This document shows positions 22,864 through 31,185 of a DNA stretch of 64,000 nt, piece by piece. How positions within the stretch are numbered: position 1 is the stretch's first letter; every line of letters begins with the position of its first letter. The DNA is from Streptomyces umbrinus (GTDB lineage Bacteria; Actinomycetota; Actinomycetes; Streptomycetales; Streptomycetaceae): the NCBI RefSeq assembly GCF_030817415.1, contig NZ_JAUSZI010000001.1, positions 8,136-72,135 on the forward strand, given 5' to 3'. The notes beneath the pieces are model-generated. The model had not been told where the DNA came from. It ran no database searches and was given only the letters and a program-made list of their open reading frames with translations. The translations under genes and the position numbers were made by a program.

Positions 22864-23373
22864 CTACGGCCGGCCACCCAGCGCAGGCACCGGCTGGACG
22901 CTGTGGCAGTCCGGGGTGCGGTCGTCGTGCAGGGACAGGCCGTGGGTGGGCCGGAGCTCCGCGAGGAGTTCCAGGAGGACCTCTTCCGTGTCGAGGACGA
23001 TGTCGGTGTAGCCGCGGCCGCAGGTGCACGGCACGATCAGCGTCAGCACGTCGCTCGCCCCGTCGGCCTCCGTGATGTGCAGCGTGTGGTGCAGCCACAG
23101 GCCGCCGCCCAGGCTCGCCACCGCGGACGCCTCGAAGCGGCGGGTTCCGTGCTCGCGCACGGTGGGGTAGCCCTGCCAGGTGTCGGGGTCGACGGCCTGA
23201 GCGAGCGAGTAGGTGTAGGCGCGGTAGACCCAGTGCGCTGCGCTCGTCTCGGCTGTGTCGCGTTCTTCTTCCTCGGAGCCCTCGTCGACGGCCTCGGCGG
23301 CGAGCTCCATCAGGTGGGCCAGCGGGGAGTGCGGATCGTACGGGCGGGCCGGGGTGTGCAGGGTGTCGGCCAT
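22864..23373 (-). CDS. Hypothetical acidic protein
   Basis: 169 residues, MADTLHTPARPYDPHSPLAHLMELAAEAVDEGSEEEERDT..., then a beta-rich part with TLIVPCTCGRGYTDIVLDTEEVLLELLAELRPT. AGGAGA precedes the ATG. The C-T-C-G motif could hold a metal. No family is named. It is in the transfer-associated leftward block. Confidence 0.6.
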   Translation of the reverse strand: MADTLHTPARPYDPHSPLAHLMELAAEAVDEGSEEEERDTAETSAAHWVYRAYTYSLAQAVDPDTWQGYPTVREHGTRRFEASAVASLGGGLWLHHTLHITEADGASDVLTLIVPCTCGRGYTDIVLDTEEVLLELLAELRPTHGLSLHDDRTPDCHSVQPVPALGGRP

Positions 23374-23485
23374 TGGCTCTCCTGTCCGGGTGGGGTTGTG
23401 CGCGGGCCGGGCTGTCCGGTCCTGCGCCCGGCCCCGCACCGGCCTCCGCGATCGGCGGCATGGTGCGGGGCGGGACGCGGGACCG

Positions 23486-23944
23486 TCAGGCCAGAGCGCC
23501 GATCGCGGCCACCAGCAGGAGGGCGAGAGCGGTCAGGATCAGGTCGACCGCACGCCGCAGGTACGTGAACTTCTGCACGGCGATGAGGGACAGGACCTGG
23601 ATGCGGGCGGCCCGAGTGTCGCCGTCCATGCAGGCGCGGATCCCGTCTTCGTCCATGCCTGCCCAGTACGGGAACGACGCCCGGTCGTCGCCGCGCAGAC
23701 GCGGCCTCACGACCAGGAGCAGCAGCACGGCCGCGGCGGCCAGGGCGAGCACGCCGGCCGCGCCGAAGACCCGCGTGACACCCGGCAGCTGGTTGTTGGC
23801 GAGGGAGGTGAGTCCGGCGAGGCAGGCTCCGGTGAAGGCGAGCAACAGACTCGACTTGCCGTCGGTGCGGGCGATCTCGCTGCCGACCGCGGCGCAGGCG
23901 GTGTCCAGGTTCGTGTCGACGTGGGAGTCGGGGACCGTGGTCAT
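23486..23944 (-). CDS. Pycsar-type transmembrane effector (PycTM-like)
   Basis: 152 residues. Two hydrophobic helices (SSLLLAFTGACLAGLTSLANN and VFGAAGVLALAAAAVLLLLVVRP) are followed by FPYWAGMDEDGIRACMDGDTRAARIQVLSLIAVQKFTYLRRAVDLILTALALLLVAAIGAL, whose RA.D...K...L..A helix ends in a third membrane span. This is the layout of the Pycsar effector family, which in phage defence responds to cyclic UMP or CMP by disrupting the membrane. No nucleotide cyclase of the Pycsar class lies beside it, so it is an orphan and may instead serve plasmid transfer. Confidence 0.72.
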   Translation of the reverse strand: MTTVPDSHVDTNLDTACAAVGSEIARTDGKSSLLLAFTGACLAGLTSLANNQLPGVTRVFGAAGVLALAAAAVLLLLVVRPRLRGDDRASFPYWAGMDEDGIRACMDGDTRAARIQVLSLIAVQKFTYLRRAVDLILTALALLLVAAIGALA

Positions 23945-23962
23945 GGGCAGTGGCTCCTCTTC

Positions 23963-24127
23963 TCAGCCGTGCTGCCGGCGGTCGGTGGCGGTCATGTCGG
24001 CGATCGTTTCCTCGAAGGGGCGGTCGTTCTCCAGGACGGTCTCCGTGATGACCTCAGCGGCGCGGCCGCTGTCGCCGGCCTGTACGGCGGCCCGGAGTTC
24101 GGCGGTCTTGTCGGCGATGAAGCCCAT
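23963..24127 (-). CDS. Short helical protein
   Basis: 54 residues (MGFIADKTAELRAAVQAGDSGRAAEVITETVLENDRPFEETIADMTATDRRQHG), fully helical and acidic. GAGGACAT lies before the ATG. It sits between a zinc-binding protein and the Pycsar-like effector. No function known. Confidence 0.55.
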   Translation of the reverse strand: MGFIADKTAELRAAVQAGDSGRAAEVITETVLENDRPFEETIADMTATDRRQHG

Positions 24128-24162
24128 GCGAATGTCCTCTTCTGTCGGAGCGGGTTCGTCGG

Positions 24163-24645
24163 TCACGCGGCCAGCGAGTGCGTGGCCGGGGCAGCGGTGT
24201 ACGTGGTCGGGTCGGCCGGGGTGCCGTCGTGGCATTCCAGGCAGCAGCCGAACCTGCGCAGGGGCAGGCAGAAGTAGTAGCGGCGCTTGCACTTCGGGCA
24301 GGTCTGCCGGGCGGCCATCGCACGGTCCAGCGCCCGTTCCTGAGCCAGCGTCGGCGTCCGCTTCGGCTTCGCCAGGTCGACGCGGAACAGCCGGCCCCGG
24401 GTGGGGTGGTTGCACGAATACTGCGGCCGGTAGCCGCACCACGCGCAGCGCAGAATCGCGACCGGCCCACGGTTGCCGTCCGGGCCGCGGTTGTCGCCCG
24501 GGCTGAGGTTCAAATCCCTCAGCTGGCGCCAGGTAACCAGCCCTTCAGGGACGGCGCCGCGATCGTATTCCGGCAGGGTCGCGCGGCTGCGGGGCACCCG
24601 CTTGATCTCGCGGTGGCGCCTCTTCCTGGTCCGGGAGCGGGGCAT
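24163..24645 (-). CDS. RRQRL-motif zinc-binding protein
   Basis: 160 residues. A basic start, then VTWRQLRDLNLSPGDN, which corresponds to the family's RRQLR-type motif, then two zinc knuckles: CAWCGYRPQYSC and CPKCKRRYYFCLPLRRFGCCLEC. This is a Streptomyces plasmid and ICE family of unknown role, usually next to transfer genes. The start was chosen by GGAGGCGGTG ahead of the ATG; an ATG four codons earlier is possible. Confidence 0.75.
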   Translation of the reverse strand: MPRSRTRKRRHREIKRVPRSRATLPEYDRGAVPEGLVTWRQLRDLNLSPGDNRGPDGNRGPVAILRCAWCGYRPQYSCNHPTRGRLFRVDLAKPKRTPTLAQERALDRAMAARQTCPKCKRRYYFCLPLRRFGCCLECHDGTPADPTTYTAAPATHSLAA

Positions 24646-24785
24646 CACCGCCTCCAAGGGCTGGGTAGCCGGGCCGGACGCCGCGGGTAGCGGGGGCCGG
24701 GCCGAAAGGGGCGGGGTCGGCCGATCCGGCGGCGCGGGCGGGGGATGAGCACGGCGGGTTCCTCCAGAGGTTGGAGCAGAGACAG

Positions 24786-24822
24786 CCGCGCCCGCCGACG
24801 AAGTGTTCGTCGGCGGGCGCGG
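24786..24822. terminator. Strong hairpin terminator
   Basis: A 17-base-pair perfect stem (CCGCGCCCGCCGACGAA and complement) with a three-base loop, just past the end of the leftward membrane-protein gene. Confidence 0.8.
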
Positions 24823-24859
24823 TGGTGCGGTGCGGCAAGCAGCGGTGGAGGCGGCCGGG

Positions 24860-25078
24860 CTACGACGCGTCCGGGGCGGGCATGCGGGCCGGGATCGTGG
24901 CGGCCGGAGACGGCGTGGTCGCCGGGACGCTCTCGCCGCTCTTGGAGGCCAGGACGACGGCGATCACGATCAGGGCGATCAGCGCGAGGCGCACCAGGAG
25001 CGGCATCCTGCGCTTGGGCGGCTCAGGTATGAACCAGCCCCGGACCGGGGTGGTGGGGGTGGACCGGGTCCACGGCAT
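24860..25078 (-). CDS. Small single-span membrane protein
   Basis: 72 residues: a basic N-terminus, one membrane helix (LLVRLALIALIVIAVVLA), and a short outer tail rich in S/T/P/A. AAGGAGCT lies before the ATG. The position at the end of the conjugation block suggests a small accessory of the transfer apparatus; family not recognised. Confidence 0.6.
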   Translation of the reverse strand: MPWTRSTPTTPVRGWFIPEPPKRRMPLLVRLALIALIVIAVVLASKSGESVPATTPSPAATIPARMPAPDAS

Positions 25079-25200
25079 GACGGAGCTCCTTGCGATCGGT
25101 GAGGTGGTGCGTGTGCCGGGAGGCCTGTCCGGACCTCGCGCCCCGCGCCGGAGCACGGTGAGGCGAGGACCAGGCGGAATGCCCGGAAGCGAACACGTGA

Positions 25201-25231
25201 GAGGGCCCGCACCCTCGGGGTGCGGGCCCTC
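25201..25231. terminator. Terminator of the transfer operon
   Basis: A perfect 14-base-pair stem, GAGGGCCCGCACCC/GGGTGCGGGCCCTC with a three-base loop, 20 bases past the VirB4-like gene stop. Confidence 0.85.
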
Positions 25232-25250
25232 CGCAACAGCGGAACGTCCG

Positions 25251-27416
25251 TCAGAGATCGGACGGGAGCTTCTCTCCGGTCTCCGCGTTGTACGCGATCC
25301 CGGTGGGGGACAGGCGGATTGAGCGGGATTCTGCCCGGTCGCCTTTCTTCCAGGCCTTTCCGCCGATCGCGATCCGGACGGTCACGTCGGCGAGTGGGTC
25401 TTCGACCGGCAGGGCGATCTCAGGAGTTTTGGGGAACCAGCGGTCGTTTCCGAGGGTGCTCTGGGCACTCTCTCCTGAGGAGTCGATGCGCAGATACCTG
25501 GCGTTGCGATCGAAGTAGCTGCGCAGTTCCAGGATGACGCGATCCCTGTCACTGTTCCAGTGCGCCACGACGTCCGCTTTGACCCCGTCGATGTGCAGCG
25601 CTGCGCCTGACCTGCCCTTGTACGCGGCGGCCTTCTCTTTGCGGTCCTGGGTTTCCTGCTCGTTCTGAGAGTGCTGCCACACGCCCCCAGCCGCGATGGA
25701 CAGGGCCGCGACCGCGGCAACGTAGGGCCAGGTACGCCGACGCCCTCGCTCAGGCTGTCCGTCACCAGGCGTCGGTAGGGGTGCGGGCGGCTCGGGGACG
25801 CTGTGCCATGCCGGGGAGCCGCCGCTCTTCTCGAACCACTCGGCGTCACGGTCGTTACCCATGCCGGCGACGGTAGCGCGCAGCTGCGCGGCATGTCCGG
25901 GATCGCCTTGCAGTTCTGCCACTTGGGCCCGGGTCTCCGTCCAGGCAAGGGCCTGGCCGGAGTTGAGCCCGTGAGTGGTGATGTCCTCCCGCTCGCAGAC
26001 GGCTGCCAGCTGAGCGGCCTCGTTGAACCGGCCTTCCATCGCGGCCTGGAGGACAGACTCGTGCCGGGCAAGGTCGTTGATGACGTTCGGCGGCATCGAC
26101 TCCCAGTCCCAGTCGTCGTTATCTGCCGTGAACGGCGCGTACAGGTCCAGGTCCTCGCCCGGGTCAGCGGTCGGGTCGGCGTCGACCCTGGCGTCCTCGA
26201 TCAGCTCCGGGACCGGTTCTGCCGAGGCGCCCGGTTCGGCGGTCAGGGACTGCTGTGCCATGCGGCGCCGCGACGACGTGTCCGTGAGCGTGGCTTCGTC
26301 CGTGGTCAGGATGGTCTGGACGATGTCGACGTAGTCGGGGCCGACCTTCCACACGGCCTGTCCCGGATCGAGGGTGGGGATCCTGTCGACTGCCCAGGCG
26401 GGCAGTCCGAGCAGGCCGCCGACGATCGCGGCCTCTTCCGGGCCCAGGCGTCCGACGTGGGCGATCTCGCACAGCCGCGCCAGGTCCTGGGCCTTGCCGT
26501 CACCCAGGTCGGACAGCGTGTGCATCACCACGTCCAGCGACAGCCCCGCTTTCCGCGAGTTCTTCAGCAGCCGCTGGATCAGCTCGGAGGTGGCCGGGGA
26601 CAGCAGGATCTGCCAGGCCTCTTCGAGCACCAGGTGCCGGTGCACGGCGGTCGACTGACGCAGCCACACATGCTCTGCCCAGCAGGACACCGCGGCCATC
26701 AGCGACGGGATCGCGGGACTGTTGCGGTCCAGGTGGGAGAAGTCGAAGGAGATGATCGGCAGGTCCGTTTCGGGCAGGGTCGCGTCCTGGCCGTCGAAGA
26801 GACCACGGAGCGAGCCTTCGGTGAAGCGGGACAGGCCGATCGCGGCGCCCTCGCCCCACTCGGTCAGTTTCGCGGCCGGCCAGCGGCCGTCTTCCGGGCT
26901 GACCAGGGCGTCCACGACCCCGTTGAGCGAGGTCGCTTTCGGGTGGGTCAGCGCGTGCTGAAGTGCGTGGGTGGCCTGGTGGGTGAGCGCGCCCGGCTCG
27001 ACCGCCAGGATCAGCGACCGGACCAGCTGCTCACGCACCTCGGTCGGGAACAGTTCACTGACCGGGTTCAGGGTGAACGAGCCGGCCTCGATGACCCGGC
27101 CTCCCAGGGAGCGCGCGAGCGGCGCCCACTCGCCGCTGGCGTCCTCGCCGAAACTATCGATGACGACGGCCTGGTGGCCGTGGTCGCGGATCTCGCGGTG
27201 CAGACGGGTCTTTGCGGTGGTGCTCTTGCCGGAGCCGAGACCTCCCAGCGCGAGCACGTTCGTCGACGGCAGCAGCCTGTCGGAGGTCTGGACGGGGGAG
27301 AGGTGGAAGGGCCGTCCGTCCAGCAGGGACCGACCGATCGGGATACCGGGAAAGCGGGCGCTGGAGGCGACCAGCGGAGCCGTGATCGCGGCGTGGGTGG
27401 TGGGCAGACGAATCAC
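25251..27416 (-). CDS. VirB4-like conjugation ATPase with C-terminal extension
   Basis: 721 residues, GTG start overlapping the previous stop (GTGA). N-terminal domain, then Walker A LGGLGSGKSTTAKTRL and Walker B-like DLPIISFDFSHLD / HRHLVLEEAWQILLS, then SRKAGLSLDVVMHTLSDLGDG and an arginine-finger region, as in VirB4/TraE/TraU-type transfer ATPases. After residue ~420 comes a non-ATPase tail with a membrane helix (TWPYVAAVAALSIAAGGVW) and a short beta-rich C-terminal domain. It powers assembly or DNA export by the mating-type secretion system; the tail is unusual. Confidence 0.82.
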   Translation of the reverse strand: MIRLPTTHAAITAPLVASSARFPGIPIGRSLLDGRPFHLSPVQTSDRLLPSTNVLALGGLGSGKSTTAKTRLHREIRDHGHQAVVIDSFGEDASGEWAPLARSLGGRVIEAGSFTLNPVSELFPTEVREQLVRSLILAVEPGALTHQATHALQHALTHPKATSLNGVVDALVSPEDGRWPAAKLTEWGEGAAIGLSRFTEGSLRGLFDGQDATLPETDLPIISFDFSHLDRNSPAIPSLMAAVSCWAEHVWLRQSTAVHRHLVLEEAWQILLSPATSELIQRLLKNSRKAGLSLDVVMHTLSDLGDGKAQDLARLCEIAHVGRLGPEEAAIVGGLLGLPAWAVDRIPTLDPGQAVWKVGPDYVDIVQTILTTDEATLTDTSSRRRMAQQSLTAEPGASAEPVPELIEDARVDADPTADPGEDLDLYAPFTADNDDWDWESMPPNVINDLARHESVLQAAMEGRFNEAAQLAAVCEREDITTHGLNSGQALAWTETRAQVAELQGDPGHAAQLRATVAGMGNDRDAEWFEKSGGSPAWHSVPEPPAPLPTPGDGQPERGRRRTWPYVAAVAALSIAAGGVWQHSQNEQETQDRKEKAAAYKGRSGAALHIDGVKADVVAHWNSDRDRVILELRSYFDRNARYLRIDSSGESAQSTLGNDRWFPKTPEIALPVEDPLADVTVRIAIGGKAWKKGDRAESRSIRLSPTGIAYNAETGEKLPSDL

Positions 27417-28486
27417 AGGATTGCCCCTTTCCGTGTGGAGGCTCCGTGCGGGCTGGTCATCACGTGGGCGCGGTGCTGCTGGCCCGCGAGCCAGTCGAGA
27501 CGGATGCGGTGCCGGTCGGCCGCGAGCGAGGCCTGCCAGCGGGCGTCGGTGACGGTCTCGGGGCTGTCGGCCCACACGGTCAGGTAGGCGTCGACGTCGA
27601 CGAGGGTCGCGCCGTTGACCAGCTCGCCGTGTGTCGTCCCGCTGGCCATGTCCTGCGCGTCGGCCTTCACTTTGTCGTTGGTGAAGGCCTCGCTCGCGGC
27701 GCGCTGCCACTTCGCGGACCGGCGGGACTGTCCCGCCGGCAGCGGCCGGTACAGCACCGCGACGGACCGGTCGGCCCCCGGACCCAGCAGCAGCTTCGGC
27801 ATGAGGTCGCCGCTGGTCTCTTCGGGCCAGGCGGTGATGCGGGCCGTGGCCGCGTGGCGGCCGTCGTCCAGAGCGACCCAGCCAGACCCACGGCCGGTCA
27901 CGGTGGGAACCGGCCCGGGGGTGAGCGGGGTCAGCGCCCCCAGGGCGGCGAACTCACCCGCCAGGCTGTCGAGGATCCGGCCCGGGTGACCGACCAAACC
28001 CTTGGGCACGTGAACGGAGATCGTCTGGGTGTGGGTGGTGTGCTCGCGGGCTGTGGAGTGGTGGGTGACGTGCACCTGCACGCCCGCCTGGCGGGCTTGG
28101 TCACCGGCGAACGTCAGCGCGCGGGCGAACGCCTCGTGGAATGCGGCCCGCAGCTGCGGGTCCTGCATGGTGCCGTGCTGCGGGTACAGCTGCCAGGTCG
28201 TGGTCGCTCCCGCGTGGCCGGCCATGGCGTCGGGGGTGGTGTGCTCGCGCAGGTGCCGGTAGCCGACACTCGCCCACCGGGCAATCGAGCGCGGGCCCGG
28301 CGCCAGGTTCAGCAGCGCCGCGGCCGCGCCGACCGCGCCGAACGTCCAGATCGGGGGTGGGGTGAGCATCGCCGACATCAGGACGGCGCCCCCGACCCCG
28401 GCGTTCGCTTTCGTCAGCAGGGATTCGACGGGGCTGAGTCCGCGCTGGAGGGCGGGAATGCGGTAGCCGGGGGTCAGGGAGTACAC
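27413..28486 (-). CDS. SCO6880/PrgI-like type IV secretion membrane protein
   Basis: 357 residues. The N-terminus has two closely spaced membrane helices (VGGAVLMSAMLTPPPIW and FGAVGAAAALLNLAP) as in PrgI/VirB3-like proteins, followed by a large soluble part (VGYRHLREHTTPDAMAGHAGATTTWQLYPQHGTM...). This is the actinobacterial SCO6880 arrangement, in which the VirB3-like part precedes the VirB4 ATPase. It is coupled by GTGA to the ATPase gene downstream, so the two are made together at the membrane. Confidence 0.7.
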   Translation of the reverse strand: MYSLTPGYRIPALQRGLSPVESLLTKANAGVGGAVLMSAMLTPPPIWTFGAVGAAAALLNLAPGPRSIARWASVGYRHLREHTTPDAMAGHAGATTTWQLYPQHGTMQDPQLRAAFHEAFARALTFAGDQARQAGVQVHVTHHSTAREHTTHTQTISVHVPKGLVGHPGRILDSLAGEFAALGALTPLTPGPVPTVTGRGSGWVALDDGRHAATARITAWPEETSGDLMPKLLLGPGADRSVAVLYRPLPAGQSRRSAKWQRAASEAFTNDKVKADAQDMASGTTHGELVNGATLVDVDAYLTVWADSPETVTDARWQASLAADRHRIRLDWLAGQQHRAHVMTSPHGASTRKGAIL

Positions 28487-28524
28487 GGATGGAACCTCCT
28501 CAAGTGTGTGGCTGCGAAAGGGCC

Positions 28525-28580
28525 CTGGCCCTGGCGTTCGTTCTCGCCGCCGGGGGCGGGAGGGCGAACGCCAGGGCCAG
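28525..28580. terminator. Intra-operon hairpin
   Basis: 16-base-pair stem CTGGCCCTGGCGTTCG and complement with a 24-base loop, between the VirB6-like and SCO6880-like genes. Confidence 0.7.
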
Positions 28581-28594
28581 GAACAGCCGGCTCG

Positions 28595-29749
28595 TTACGG
28601 GTTGGGGGACTGGTTTCGCGCCGCGCGCATCTGCGCGTTGCGCTCCGTGCGGTCGGCGGCATTCCTCCGGGTCCGCGCGACGGTGGACGCGGGGGTCAGC
28701 CGTCCCTTCCGCTCCTTCTGCTGGACGCCGTAAGCGGCGAACAGAACCCCGCGGTCCTGCGACATGGCGCGGCCTGGGCTGTCCACGGTGCGGGGGTGCC
28801 GCGGGGCGTTCTCCCGCTCATAGACGTCCGGTGCACCGGCCCGCACGACCGCACGGGCCAGCGGGCTGGCAGTGCGGCGTTCCACCATGGCCCGGGCACC
28901 GCGGGCGATCCGGGGCCCGAAGTACGGCACCCCGTGGAAAATCATCCGCAGCATCAGGGCGTCCGCGGCGACCAGGAGCACGGAGTCGACCACGAGCGAC
29001 CCCTTGGTGAGTGCCGCGAACGGGCTGACCAGCAGCAGAGCGAACGGGGCGAACATCAACCCCAGCAGCCGCGTTGCCCACCGCTTGACCGCGTCCGTGT
29101 CGCCCCCGCGGGCCAGCGAAGCCAGCACCACGGGAGCCAGGCACACGAACGCGAGGATGCCGAGCTGGCGGGTCATGAACACCAAAGCGGCAAACGCCAG
29201 GCACACGACCAGCGCACTGAAGATGATCAGCAGGGCGAGCGGGTTCTCCTTGTCCGCCGCCTTCTCCATGTCCTGGCTGATGACGCCGAACAGGGTCCCC
29301 TCGTCACTGCTGAACGCGACCGTGAACGCCTCGCTCACGGCCCGGTTCAGCAGCATCACGATCCCCGGGACCGACGCCATGCCGACAACGGCCGCCAAGG
29401 TCCACCCGGTCGACGCCCCCATCTGCCTGAGGCGGGGAACGCCCTGCCAGGCGGTCAGGGCGCACACGACGACGACACAGGTGAAGATCGCGACAGCCAG
29501 GTGCTGACCGAGCCACAGGAACTGCTCGTACACCCCGCTGTGTGCCTTCTCCGGTGCCCACGCGTCTTTCGGCGCGATCAGTCCATTGATCTTCTTGATG
29601 AGGCTGTCGGCGAGGTCTCGGACGCTGGTGACCGCGCCGTCGGTGAGACCGCCGCCAGCGCCGCCGGTGCCGGGGGGACCGTCCGAGTCCCCCCGTTCGC
29701 AGTACGCCTTGCCCGGGCCCTTGATGGCGTCGCACGGATTGTCTGCCAC
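28595..29749 (-). CDS. VirB6/TrbL-like polytopic membrane protein
   Basis: 384 residues. Early soluble segment with cysteines (NPCDAIKGPGKAYCERGD), then five or six membrane helices (LAVAIFTCVVVVCAL, LAAVVGMASVPGIVMLL, LALLIIFSALVVCLAFAALVF, ILAFVCLAPVVLASL, LLGLMFAPFALLLVSPFAAL, VDSVLLVAADALML) and a basic cytoplasmic tail. This matches TrbL/VirB6-type inner-membrane channel components, and the neighbours support it. Confidence 0.78.
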   Translation of the reverse strand: MADNPCDAIKGPGKAYCERGDSDGPPGTGGAGGGLTDGAVTSVRDLADSLIKKINGLIAPKDAWAPEKAHSGVYEQFLWLGQHLAVAIFTCVVVVCALTAWQGVPRLRQMGASTGWTLAAVVGMASVPGIVMLLNRAVSEAFTVAFSSDEGTLFGVISQDMEKAADKENPLALLIIFSALVVCLAFAALVFMTRQLGILAFVCLAPVVLASLARGGDTDAVKRWATRLLGLMFAPFALLLVSPFAALTKGSLVVDSVLLVAADALMLRMIFHGVPYFGPRIARGARAMVERRTASPLARAVVRAGAPDVYERENAPRHPRTVDSPGRAMSQDRGVLFAAYGVQQKERKGRLTPASTVARTRRNAADRTERNAQMRAARNQSPNP

Positions 29750-29754
29750 CGCGG

Positions 29755-30030
29755 TCAGCCCTTGGCTTCGGTCACGGTGGAAAACAGCGTGTCCCCGTAC
29801 ATCGCCAACACGACGGCGACGAACAGGGTGCCGACCGCCATGCTCCCCTTCTTCAGCGCGCCCTTGGGGTCGTTCGACAGCTGCAGCAGCATCCGCAGGG
29901 CGATGACGGCGATCACGGCGGCGATGCCCTTGGTGACCAGACCGCCGCCGGTGAGGCCGATCGTGTCGAAGAAGTCCTTGAAGCCGGTGGACATGTCGAC
30001 GGGCTTGGCGAGGGTGGTGAGCTTACGCAT
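29755..30030 (-). CDS. Small pilin-like/VirB2-like membrane protein
   Basis: 91 residues with two membrane helices (LVTKGIAAVIAVIALRMLLQL and GSMAVGTLFVAVVLAMYG) separated by a short basic loop (SNDPKGALKKG). This is the size and topology of VirB2/TrbC-like subunits, between a VirB1-like hydrolase and a VirB6-like protein. A real signal sequence is not obvious, so pilin identity is inference. Confidence 0.6.
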   Translation of the reverse strand: MRKLTTLAKPVDMSTGFKDFFDTIGLTGGGLVTKGIAAVIAVIALRMLLQLSNDPKGALKKGSMAVGTLFVAVVLAMYGDTLFSTVTEAKG

Positions 30031-30033
30031 GGA

Positions 30034-31026
30034 TCAGATCTCCTTGGAGTTTCGGGATACGGGCCGTGTGACGGCATACAGGTCGGTCATGGAATCCAGC
30101 GGGGAATAGCGGACCTTTGTGCCGGGCCTCGGGGCGTCGATCATCCAGCCGCCGCCGACGTAAATGCCGACGTGGTGAATGTTCGTGGCGCTGTCGCCGT
30201 AAAAGACGAGATCCCCGGGGCGCACCTTTCCGGGTTTTACCGGTTCGGATGCGGCGTACTGCTGTGCTGCCGTGCGGGGCAGATTGATTCCTGCCTTCGC
30301 GTAGGCGTAGAGGCTGAGTCCGGAGCAGTCGAATCCGGTGATGGATGCTCCGGACCGGCCCCTCGGGGAGCAGCATGTTCCCTTGCTGGGGCCGTCAGCG
30401 TTTCCGCCGCCCCACGAATACGGCATGCCGATCATTGCTTTCGCCGTATTGATGGCGGTGGCAGCCTGTTTCGTGGTGGCGGATTTTCCGCCGGACGACT
30501 GGTTGGCGAGTGCGCTGATGGAGCGGACGTAGTTCTGTGTCTCTTTGTAGGGCGGGACGCCGCCGTACTTGCGTACGGCGCCGCTTCCCGCGTTGTAGGC
30601 GGCCAGCATGTTGTTCTGCTTGTTACCGGGAACGTCCTTGACGTCTTCGGCGATGGTGCACAGGTACTTGGAAGCCGAGGGGATGGCGTCTGCGGGGTCG
30701 CTGACATCGCGTTTCCCGTCCCCGTTGCCGTCGATTCCGTGGGTTTCCCACGTGGACGGCATGAACTGCGCTATCCCTTGTGCGCCGACCGGCGATTTCG
30801 CGTCCGGATTGAATCCGGATTCCTGTGTCAGGAGCGCGGCGAGCAGGTTCGGGCTGACCTCGGGGCAGGTATTTCCGGCGTCCTCGATCAGCTTTTTGTA
30901 TTCGGCGGGAACTGCCATGCTGAGCGCCGCTCCGACGGGGTTGTCGCCGGCGGTGGTCACGAGTGCGGCCACGGCGACGGCCGCGGTCGCGCCCAGGCCA
31001 ACGGTGACGGCTGCAGAGGCTCTCAA
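30034..31026 (-). CDS. Bifunctional lytic transglycosylase / NlpC-P60 peptidase (VirB1-like)
   Basis: 330 residues, TTG start (AGAGCCTCTGC...) behind GGAGGGAG. Signal or anchor helix (VTVGLGATAAVAVAALVTTA), a goose-type transglycosylase domain (NLLAALLTQESGFNPDAKSPVGAQGIAQFMPSTW...NMLAAYNAGSGAV) with catalytic Glu in TQESGF, then an NlpC/P60 domain with catalytic Cys in GFDCSGLSLYAY and His in HHVGIYVGGG. Such enzymes open the cell wall for the transfer machine. It is first in the secretion operon, behind a repeated putative control element. Confidence 0.9.
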   Translation of the reverse strand: MRASAAVTVGLGATAAVAVAALVTTAGDNPVGAALSMAVPAEYKKLIEDAGNTCPEVSPNLLAALLTQESGFNPDAKSPVGAQGIAQFMPSTWETHGIDGNGDGKRDVSDPADAIPSASKYLCTIAEDVKDVPGNKQNNMLAAYNAGSGAVRKYGGVPPYKETQNYVRSISALANQSSGGKSATTKQAATAINTAKAMIGMPYSWGGGNADGPSKGTCCSPRGRSGASITGFDCSGLSLYAYAKAGINLPRTAAQQYAASEPVKPGKVRPGDLVFYGDSATNIHHVGIYVGGGWMIDAPRPGTKVRYSPLDSMTDLYAVTRPVSRNSKEI

Positions 31027-31049
31027 GGGGTTTTTCTCTCCCTCCGGGG

Positions 31050-31071
31050 TTGATCACGTTTTTGCTGATCA
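31050..31071 (-). promoter_or_regulatory. TGATCAGCAAA..CGTGATCA element, copy 1
   Basis: Read on the minus strand: TGATCAGCAAAAACGTGATCA, an inverted repeat upstream of the cell-wall hydrolase gene. A second copy (TGATCAGCAAATCAACGTGATC) lies upstream of the leftward membrane-protein gene at 39.9 kb, at a similar distance from its start. Probable shared operator. Confidence 0.55.
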
Positions 31072-31072
31072 A

Positions 31073-31185
31073 GTCCGTCATGGCGGTCCGTTGGAGACCC
31101 GTCATGGGTCCGTCGTGCTGACCTGGCGGTGCCGGGTCCACGACGGGTCCATGACGGGGGGCACGACGGGTTGCCATGACGGGTC
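31073..31185. repeat. Cluster of short repeats CCATGACGGG / CCCGTCATGG
   Basis: Three exact copies (about 31098, 31149 and 31174) and about four one-base variants (TCCGTCATGG, CCACGACGGG, GCACGACGGG, GTCCGTCGTGC) in both orientations within 115 bases. It lies between the TraB/FtsK gene and the secretion operon. Candidate binding array for the transfer protein or a regulator. Confidence 0.65.
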
